49,245 nt of DNA, from the NCBI GenBank assembly GCA_002297545.1, contig DBLZ01000054.1, positions 1 through 49,245 of the forward strand, read 5' to 3'. Shown here piece by piece: positions 44,101-49,245 of the stretch; position 1 is the first letter of the stretch, and each line of letters starts with the position of its first letter. Position numbers and translations under genes: made by a program. This stretch comes from Prevotellaceae bacterium UBA711 (lineage in GTDB: Bacteria; Bacteroidota; Bacteroidia; Bacteroidales; Bacteroidaceae). The notes beneath the pieces were generated by a model. That model saw nothing but the letters and a program-made list of their open reading frames with translations, was not told the DNA's origin and ran no database searches.

Positions 44101-45138
44101 ACCGTCAAGCTTGGCCAAGGCTATGGGAGCACTCTCCACCTCGGTGTTGGCCACCAGGGTGTTCTCCTCGCTATAGAGTTTGTAGGCATAGAGGGTATAG
44201 CGCATCTTCAGGTCCTTGAGGTTCTTCTTGGACGTGTTCAGAAGCTGTGCGCTGATGTTGAGGGTGGCGTTGGTGAAACTGTCGTCCAGGTCGCATTTTG
44301 CCACGAGGTCGCGGACACGCACGGCGGGACGGCTGTGCAGGGCCACGGTGCGGAAGATACCGGGCAGGCGGAACATGTCCTGTGCCTCCAGGAAGGAGCC
44401 GTCGCTGGAACGGTACACCTCCACTGCCACGGTGTTTTCGCCCTCCTTGTTGAGGTACGGGGTGATGTTGAACTCGGCCGTATTGCGTGAGTTCTTGGAG
44501 AAGCCCACATAGTGGCCGTTGATCCAGAGGTAGAAGAACGAGTCCACACCGTCGAAGGAGATGAACACCTCGCGGCCCTTCCAGTCTGCGGAGACGGTGA
44601 AGGTACGCAGGTATGAGCCCACCTCATTGGGGCACTTGGCCACGGTCCAGCTGTCGGGAGCCTTGCGCATGACGCCGCCCTTCCAGTCGTCCACGGCCAC
44701 ACGGTGCTGGAAGATGACAGGCTGGTTCACGTAGATGGGCGTGCCATACTTCTGGGTGCCGTCCTTCTGCAGGCCCACGATGTTCCAAGAGGAGGGCACA
44801 GGGATATTGTCCCATGCCGTGGCATCGAAGCCTGGCTTGTGGAAATCAGCGGGACGCACGTCGGGACTGGGTGCCCAGTGGAACTTCCATGTTCCGTTGA
44901 GCGACTGCCAATACTTGCTGTTCTCGGGCAGCACCTTGCGTGCCTGCCCCACGTTCTCGAAGGAGAAGAACCAGGCATGGGGCTGCTCCTTGTTCAGGCT
45001 GAGGTCCTGCACGGACTCCCACTCCTTACCCGTGGGGGCAAGCTCGGTGCCGTACCTGAACCCTGCCAGGTCTTCGGCACATGCCATACCGGACAGACCG
45101 GCCAACATGGTGCATACTGTCAGAAGTCTTTTAATCAT
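41104..45138 (-). CDS. Secreted GH2 beta-galactosidase with C-terminal F5/8 (discoidin) domain
   Basis: 1344 residues, starting at MIKRLLTVCTMLAGLSGMACA (signal peptide). Order: GH2 sugar-binding domain (~60-290, with FISFDGVDSFFYLWINGHYVG-type strand), immunoglobulin-like domain, TIM barrel with acid/base Glu535 in WSLGNEAGPG and nucleophile Glu598 in FHISEYAHSMGN, then the small-chain beta-sandwich (~800-1090). After that come a short CHB-like segment (EGPIPFRDGGTITAYEKSEP) and a discoidin/CBM32-type domain (~1200-1344: ASHLVDGDVNTYWHT, HWVDFDAG, ARYFRFRAL). It removes terminal beta-galactose from oligosaccharides outside the cytoplasm. The C-terminal domain probably binds galactosides. It has its own promoter and terminator. 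Confidence 0.94.
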   Translation of the reverse strand: MIKRLLTVCTMLAGLSGMACAEDLAGFRYGTELAPTGKEWESVQDLSLNKEQPHAWFFSFENVGQARKVLPENSKYWQSLNGTWKFHWAPSPDVRPADFHKPGFDATAWDNIPVPSSWNIVGLQKDGTQKYGTPIYVNQPVIFQHRVAVDDWKGGVMRKAPDSWTVAKCPNEVGSYLRTFTVSADWKGREVFISFDGVDSFFYLWINGHYVGFSKNSRNTAEFNITPYLNKEGENTVAVEVYRSSDGSFLEAQDMFRLPGIFRTVALHSRPAVRVRDLVAKCDLDDSFTNATLNISAQLLNTSKKNLKDLKMRYTLYAYKLYSEENTLVANTEVESAPIALAKLDGKAEVKVEMKVTDPKKWSAEAPYRYVLVGQLMDKKGNALETVSTVVGFREVEIKDTPASEDEFGLAGRYYYVNGQPVKLKGVNRHECHPAVGHAITREMMEEEVMLMKRANINHVRNSHYPDDPYWYFLCNKYGIYLEDEANIESHEYYYGDASLSHPKEWEAAHVARVMEMVHANVNNPSIVIWSLGNEAGPGKNFVTAYKILKAFDTTRPVQYERNNDIVDMGSNQYPSIGWVRGAVTGKYGIKYPFHISEYAHSMGNAVGNLVDYWDAIESTNFFCGGAIWDWVDQSLYNYEPDGTRYLAYGGNFGDTPNDGQFVMNGIIFGDREPKPQYYEVKKVYQPVSVKMVDAEKGAIEVYNKNYFVPLQYAVKASLWKDGKCVQDNLPMMENRMIHGPRMKKVNRIAYDFAKLDADGEYFVKVQFLLPQDMPWAKAGYVQAEEQLLVKKADKAPSITEVVKGTEGVKPLGEERWSTITGKDFKVVFDNQTGTIHELTYGNEKVIADGNGPRLNAFRAFVSNDNWCYQPWFQNGLHNLQPKVLSAVGIAYKDGEKKVMSYTIVSQAPNGARLESKNGRYDSGIHTLKENTDQPFGDDDFKFVTNQIWTVYPDGSIELQAAITSNNPSLVLARLGYEMKLPSKFDRFNYYGRGPVDNYNDRKTGAFIEEYHSTVAEQFANFPKPQQMGNHEETRWASLTDAKGNGLLIVNENPYAVSALGYNALDMTMASHPHRLPKSDGTYVTIDSKVTGLGGNSCGQGGPFTEDRAFGVPTRMGFIIRPVAAKGGAHVSPASQKPLLMQQQKNGDIIIESGNEGATIMYKVGNERKAHVYEGPIPFRDGGTITAYEKSEPNLRVTMTYPKIEKINTEVIFASSEEHGEGNASHLVDGDVNTYWHTMYSVTVAKYPHWVDFDAGDTKNIKGFIYQPRQDNNNGNIRDYEVYVSQDGKNWGEPVHKGAFENNRKEKRVMLKAPVKARYFRFRALSSQDGQDFATGAEFSVIAD

Positions 45139-45216
45139 GTCAAATTTGTATTTAGGTTTTCTATTGTCTAAGTCCACAACGCCTGCCACGACATGTCACG
45201 CCGGCATTCGTGTGGA

Positions 45217-45224
45217 CAAAGATA
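45217..45224 (-). promoter_or_regulatory. -7 promoter box for the beta-galactosidase
   Basis: TATCTTTG on the minus strand, 79 bases upstream of the ATG at 45138. Confidence 0.55.
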
Positions 45225-45506
45225 TAAAAAAGAATAATACATTCCTAAGGAAAACCTTGTTTTTTACGTTCCTGGCCCTTAATCCCCCTTAAACTCAAAT
45301 CGTCATTGGCAAAATAGTAGGTGCGCAGTCCAGGCGCACCGTTACATGCATCTCTCATTAGAGCGCAGTGGAACAGTGCGCCTACCATCTGGTCAGCTGG
45401 TATGTCCGGTTGGTGAGGCCATACAACGCCACCTTGGACGGCCGACACCGACTTTCTATGAAAGGATAAGGCCATAGTCTGTCTCGTCACGGCAAAAGAC
45501 AAAAAG
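45225..45506. other. Intergenic region with small hairpins and a dispersed repeat
   Basis: There is no gene. A 7-bp hairpin, GGTGCGC/GCGCACC, lies at 45320-45340. The motif ACAGTGCGCCTACCATC at 45373-45389 matches 28114-28130 at 16 of 17 bases, and a looser inverted copy lies at 45314-45326. Confidence 0.55.
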
Positions 45507-45554
45507 CGTGGGGACGAAAGCAAGAGGCAAGACCTTCTTGCTTTCGTCCCCACG
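45507..45554 (-). terminator. Long hairpin terminator of peptide copy B
   Basis: A perfect 19-bp stem, CGTGGGGACGAAAGCAAGA (45507-45525) and its complement (45536-45554), has a ten-base loop. Read on the minus strand it is followed by CTTTTTGTCTTTT, so it ends the transcript of the peptide gene at 45635-45814. Confidence 0.85.
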
Positions 45555-45634
45555 GGATGCGACCGTCTTTCCGGCCCGGTGTCCGTGTGAGGCCGCGGAT
45601 GCCCCACATCAATGTTCAGCAGCTACGCATAGGA

Positions 45635-45814
45635 TTACCATCCCTGTTCCCACAGATTAGGAGCAGAGGGAGTGTTGTCCTCACGGCTATACTGTTCGAA
45701 ACCGCCCTTGTTACCTTCGGTGATTTCGATACCTTCTTGGGTAGACAAGGCTACAATTGTCTCACAACCGATATTGTAGCACTCGACCGCAGGCTTGATA
45801 TATTCCTTCTTCAT
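45635..45814 (-). CDS. 59-residue peptide, NLWxQxW family (module copy B)
   Basis: It starts MKKEYIKPAVECYNIGCETI and ends APNLWEQGW. ATG 45814 is chosen over the in-frame upstream ATG at 45874 because it gives the same 59-residue length and the same N-terminus as the peptide at 2984-3163. About 20 of 59 residues are identical without gaps (Y5, I6, P8, A9, E18, A22, S24, P49, S50, P52 to W55, Q57, W59). There is no signal peptide. Two cysteines (12, 17) are present here and absent in copy A. It follows the 819-residue secreted protein gene by about 220 bases on the same strand. A strong hairpin terminator follows it. Function unknown. Confidence 0.78.
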   Translation of the reverse strand: MKKEYIKPAVECYNIGCETIVALSTQEGIEITEGNKGGFEQYSREDNTPSAPNLWEQGW

Positions 45815-46038
45815 AATTTTAGCTCTCTTTTTTACGTTATGTTTGTTCGAGTCGCCCCGCCCCGTTCGCGCCATCCCGGCGGGAAACGGGCGGGAAACTC
45901 AGGATCATTGGACCCTACTTATATAACAATTACATTATACTTATCGTTCCATCGTCAAGGCGCAAGCCTCATCCGGCGGGACTGGCCCATACGCCATGGC
46001 GAAAGGACAGATCGTCCGGCGGGCATTGCGCATCAGAC

Positions 46039-48498
46039 CTACTTGAGAATAATCTTGCCATTGACAATGTTCAGGCCCTTCTGCATCTTGTTCATACGCT
46101 GGCCGGACATGTTGTATATCACACCGTTGCCCTGCTTGGCCTCAGTGTCAAATATACCGTCTATGCCTGTTTCCGTGTCACCCTCAAAGAACAGGGCAGC
46201 GTATCTGGCTGCGGCAGCAGGCAAGGTCAGGTAACATTTGTTCTTGGCCGCATCATAGCTTGTTCCTTCGGCCACACGGTAGAAGCCCATCTTATCATTG
46301 TACTTGGACAGGATGTAACTGCCAGCGGGAACCGTAGCATTGTCTTCCAACACACCGATCAGCAAACCTGCGGTCTGGTTTGTCGTGGCAGCGCCGGTGC
46401 TATAGCCTATGAACTGATACTTTTTGCCCTGCTGAGCCTCGCCAACCTTGATGATAAACGGAGTGTTCTTGTTTACACCATCGCCAACCTCTGCTAAAGT
46501 CAGGATATTGCCCTCTGTAGCTGCGCAAGAATATCGTGTCCATCCCTCAGGCTTTGACCAGTTGACCGGCAGGATGATGGTTGCCCACTCGGCGGCCTTA
46601 GTCTCATAGACTACAGAGAGAAGAGCACCGTAAGAATTCACTGCGTTTACATAAGGAGCTACGTAAATCATGGCCTGGAAGAGCTGATGTACCTTCTCCT
46701 GTGTTGCCTCGTCGACAGACAGACCTAACTTGTCGATAGCACTGTTAATGTCCACAGGATTTCCAAACTCGGTCGGAGAAATGACCTTATAGGCGTCTTC
46801 AGCTAATTCGATCTTGGCCGGTGCCGTTTCCGTATAGGGATTGGACTTATACCAGTCAGCGCACATTTGTGCCAAATCTTCCTCCGAAGCACTTACTTCA
46901 TATATATAGTGATGGGCATTGTCTCCTGTCCAATAATTCACATTACCGTTAGTTTCAACATTTACCTGACGGCCTCCGAACATGATGTTCCATTGTGCAG
47001 CGGCTGTGGAAGTAGGAGCGGCATGCAATCCATACGTGAAAGCATAGTCCTTGCTTGTTCCTATCACTGTTGTGTTATCTCCACCTGCAGGAACATATTG
47101 TGGATACAGACCTGAGTATACATTCTTCAGATAGTACTGTTCACCATCTTGCACGCACTGCCATATAAATGTCGGGTCATTGTCGCATGTTGTTTCATCG
47201 GTAACAGACTTATTCTTCACATTAAGAGTGTAACCATCAAGACCCATATAAGTTCCGCGAGTCGTACTCTTGATGCGATAATAATTACCGGCGACAGGGC
47301 CGTTAAGTGTGTAAGCATTCATACACTGCTGCTTGGCAGCCAACGCAGCAGCCTCATCCGCAGCATTCTGCAATGCAGCCTTAGCCGCTGCCAGCGCATC
47401 GCTATTGACTGTGTACTGGCCAAATCCGGAACCAACAGATATTGCTGCCTCCCATGCCTCATATTCTTGTTGTACATGGGCAACAATCTTCTTCTGTATA
47501 GTCTCAAGCAACGCTGCCTCAGCAACGCCCACCCCTGTTATTTGTAACTTGTTGCCAGCGTCAGCAGTACTCCATCCGTCAATGGTAATCTGTCCACTGC
47601 CACCAAAATTGAAATGATTGCCATCCTCTGAATCAATCATCAAGGGCCATGCATCATCTCCACTTGCCTTTACCGTCCAGTATACCTCACAGTCGTCTGT
47701 GAGAGAGGCATTATTGCTGCTTTTACTCATAAACTTGCCGGCTCCCACATTGAAGAAATAGAAATGGTCATTGGAGCCGGCCATCCTAACGGCGACAAAC
47801 TGATGGTTCTGGTTGGTCGCGTCAAGTGCGGCACCAACACAGTTGGCGCTACTGCCATCCCAAGTAATTGCATTGCGGCTGCTTTGGATAGTGTAGATGC
47901 GGCCAGTCTGGATGTCATCTACAGTTGTAACCAAGCCTGTAATTACTTCCTGAACAATCCAGCAACTGCCATTGTCGGCAGTTGCATTGTCTTGCCACAG
48001 GCCAACAGTGATATTTGTATTGTCAAGAGGATTGTCAGCACCATTAGTGCCCTTAAACCAATTCATATACTTGGCCTCAACACCTGTGCTGTTAAAGGGC
48101 GCAAAGCAATACACATTCCCAATATCGCCTCTTCCATCTTGTATTTCATAATGCCATGACTCCGCGCTCTCCTGGGCATCAATCAGACTTACAAAACCTG
48201 TCTTGTTGTCGTAACTACCCGCCTTGGTATAGGACAACCACTTTTGGGATGTCACGCAATAAATCTTGTAGGCATTCTCCGTACCCTCCACGCTGTAGAA
48301 AGCAAACTGTGCGGCATTGCCAAGAGTTTGGGTAGGACCGGTGGCACTATTCATATAAACACCATTACCATTCTTCATGGTATACACATGTTCGGGTGAG
48401 GCGACATCGGTAGAGACCTGTATCGTCTCCGTCGCCTGTCCCCATGATGCTCCTGCAAACATGGCAAGCAACATCAAAATTGAAGTAAGTTTCTTCAT
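46039..48498 (-). CDS. Large secreted protein with conserved C-terminal tail (module copy B)
   Basis: 819 residues, with the signal peptide MKKLTSILMLLAMFAGASWG. Beta-trefoil-like segments fill the first ~300 residues (VYTMKNGNGVYMNSATG, KWLSYTKAGSYDNKTG). A short helical, Ala/Gln-rich stretch follows (~335-395: EAALLETIQKKIVAHVQQEY, ALAAAKAALQNAADEAAALA). A second lectin-like block (GNYYRIKSTTRGTYMGLDGY) comes next, then a C-terminal module (WATIILPVNWSKPEGWTRYS, VPAGSYILSKYNDKMGFYRV) that resembles the end of the 785-residue protein at 576-2933. The tail reads YNMSGQRM and GLNIVNGKIILK. It is more A/T-rich than the beta-galactosidase gene next to it. Probably a surface or secreted glycan-binding protein; enzymatic activity not evident. 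Confidence 0.85.
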   Translation of the reverse strand: MKKLTSILMLLAMFAGASWGQATETIQVSTDVASPEHVYTMKNGNGVYMNSATGPTQTLGNAAQFAFYSVEGTENAYKIYCVTSQKWLSYTKAGSYDNKTGFVSLIDAQESAESWHYEIQDGRGDIGNVYCFAPFNSTGVEAKYMNWFKGTNGADNPLDNTNITVGLWQDNATADNGSCWIVQEVITGLVTTVDDIQTGRIYTIQSSRNAITWDGSSANCVGAALDATNQNHQFVAVRMAGSNDHFYFFNVGAGKFMSKSSNNASLTDDCEVYWTVKASGDDAWPLMIDSEDGNHFNFGGSGQITIDGWSTADAGNKLQITGVGVAEAALLETIQKKIVAHVQQEYEAWEAAISVGSGFGQYTVNSDALAAAKAALQNAADEAAALAAKQQCMNAYTLNGPVAGNYYRIKSTTRGTYMGLDGYTLNVKNKSVTDETTCDNDPTFIWQCVQDGEQYYLKNVYSGLYPQYVPAGGDNTTVIGTSKDYAFTYGLHAAPTSTAAAQWNIMFGGRQVNVETNGNVNYWTGDNAHHYIYEVSASEEDLAQMCADWYKSNPYTETAPAKIELAEDAYKVISPTEFGNPVDINSAIDKLGLSVDEATQEKVHQLFQAMIYVAPYVNAVNSYGALLSVVYETKAAEWATIILPVNWSKPEGWTRYSCAATEGNILTLAEVGDGVNKNTPFIIKVGEAQQGKKYQFIGYSTGAATTNQTAGLLIGVLEDNATVPAGSYILSKYNDKMGFYRVAEGTSYDAAKNKCYLTLPAAAARYAALFFEGDTETGIDGIFDTEAKQGNGVIYNMSGQRMNKMQKGLNIVNGKIILK

Positions 48499-48579
48499 TG
48501 TAATTGTAGTTTGAAATTATATTTGATATATGATCATCCGTCAGGATAAAAAAGCACACATTTCACTTTTTCACCGACA

Positions 48580-48587
48580 CAAAGATA
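48580..48587 (-). promoter_or_regulatory. -7 promoter box for module copy B
   Basis: TATCTTTG on the minus strand, 82 bases upstream of the ATG at 48498. It would give a long AT-rich leader, as in module copy A. Confidence 0.55.
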
Positions 48588-48956
48588 TGTTATTTTATGT
48601 TACACACCAAATGTTTACACGAACATTTGCAGGAACTATTCAAAAAAAATTCAAAAACATACGTCATTTCCCCCGACCCGACAACATACACGGATAACAA
48701 GCAAAACTATGGTATGTTCCATAGGAATACCCGCGTATGTCGTTTCTGTCCCCGTCCGGCATCATTATCCCAAACCGTCATCAGACCGACAATGGGGGTA
48801 AGAGCCGGTTCTTTGTCATTGTATTTTCAGACGTTTTGCCTTTATACGCCGCAGTCTTGTTTCCCGTGTTGGGATAATGTGCATTCCAGCGTCTGCCGAT
48901 GCGCATGGCAAGGACACGCAGGATTCCATGTCGGCATGCCATGGAGCGACGTTGCA
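48588..48956. other. Gene-free region near the window end
   Basis: There is no supported gene. An 11-bp inverted repeat, CATTATCCCAA (48763-48773) / TTGGGATAATG (48869-48879), brackets about 95 bases of unknown role. Confidence 0.55.
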
Positions 48957-49044
48957 ATGAACAGGTTCTTGCAGAAGCATAAACCGGTTTATCCGCCCTC
49001 ATAAACCGGTTTTCGCACCCGAAAGAACCGGTTTATTCACCCCA
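48957..49044. repeat. 22-bp palindromic repeat array, locus 3 (four units)
   Basis: The units start at 48957, 48979, 49001 and 49023, with cores CAGG 48962, CCGG 48984, CCGG 49006 and CCGG 49028, an exact 22-base period. Units 2 and 3 contain ATAAACCGGTTT. Unit 4 begins AAGAACCGGTTTATT, identical over 15 bases to unit 3 of locus 1 (7554-7568), 41 kb away. Spacer halves differ between units. Confidence 0.85.
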
Positions 49045-49229
49045 CTGCCAGTGGAACGGAAGCCGACAACACATGGAGCGGGAGCACACGGCACACGGGA
49101 TGCGCCTCCGGTTCCGCCTAAACGTTTCCTAATATGTTGCAAGAATTTATGTTTATTCCCACACAAAACGAAGCCTTGTTTTAATAATAAATGCAAATTC
49201 ATTTCAATAAGAGTTAACCATTGTTAAAC

Positions 49230-49245
49230 GGGGGGGGGGGGGGGG
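49230..49245. other. Poly-G run at the window end
   Basis: Sixteen consecutive Gs run to the last base. This may be a sequencing or assembly artefact at a contig end (poly-G is typical of two-colour chemistry), or a genuine homopolymer able to vary by slippage. The sequence alone cannot decide. Confidence 0.7.

Noticed and set aside
45314..45389. Small inverted-repeat transposable element (MITE)
   Set aside because: The terminal match is only about 10 of 13, no target duplication is visible, and the internal hairpin explains part of the pairing.
7888..48800. Similarity between 7899-7920 and 48777-48798 (19 of 22 bases)
   Set aside because: With all pairwise comparisons in a 49-kb window, a match of this quality is expected by chance, and no further flanking similarity supports it.
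48957..49044. Possible mini CRISPR array
   Set aside because: The units are only 22 bp with no separate spacers, the repeats are degenerate, and no cas genes are nearby.

Overview
The window looks like chromosomal DNA of a Bacteroidales bacterium, most probably a Prevotella relative. The evidence is the Bacteroidetes-type -7 promoter box TAnnTTTG in front of many genes, a fused FeoA-FeoB iron transporter, a TonB-dependent receptor, paired Na/Pi cotransporters, SusCD-era type surface enzymes, and five exported proteins that end in the same short tail (YDLxGRRV followed by GxYIxNGKK). I see no rRNA, tRNA, transposase, phage gene or CRISPR array.

Layout. 0.5-3.2 kb: a large secreted protein and a 59-residue peptide. 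3.3-4.1 kb: a UmuD-like S24 peptidase with an extra C-terminal domain. 4.3-7.1 kb: a large M16 metallopeptidase. 7.4-7.6 kb: intergenic repeat arrays. 7.7-10.8 kb: guanine deaminase, FeoAB and a FeoB-associated Cys-rich protein in one minus-strand operon. 10.9-21 kb: housekeeping genes (a second M16 peptidase, an RluA-type pseudouridine synthase, a WbqC-like protein, a GNAT-like protein, parE, coaD, an S41 protease, ybeY and a porin). 21-28 kb: a nucleoside-recognition membrane protein and a 1705-residue sialidase that also carries two SGNH-hydrolase-like domains. 28.4-35.9 kb: a vitamin B12 uptake operon made of a cobalamin riboswitch, btuB, a btuG-like propeller gene and a giant DUF4465-type protein. 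36-40.9 kb: two Na/Pi cotransporter paralogues and a PfkB sugar kinase. 41.1-45.1 kb: a GH2 beta-galactosidase with a C-terminal discoidin domain. 45.6-48.5 kb: a second peptide plus secreted-protein pair. The window ends in a 16-base G run.

How they work together. The sialidase/esterase, the beta-galactosidase and the sugar kinase suggest use of host glycans (mucin-type sialylated galactosides). The B12 operon scavenges corrinoids and Feo brings in ferrous iron.

Two things stand out as possibly undescribed. First, a two-gene module occurs at both ends of the window: a ~800-residue secreted protein followed by an exactly 59-residue peptide that begins MKxxYIxPA and ends NLWxQxW. Second, three separate intergenic regions each hold four 22-bp units, and each unit has a CCGG-centred palindrome at the same place, so that the palindromes lie on one helical face, two turns apart. 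Start codons were adjusted from the longest reading frame where a signal peptide, promoter box or overlap suggested it. All family calls are by reading motifs; no database search was run.
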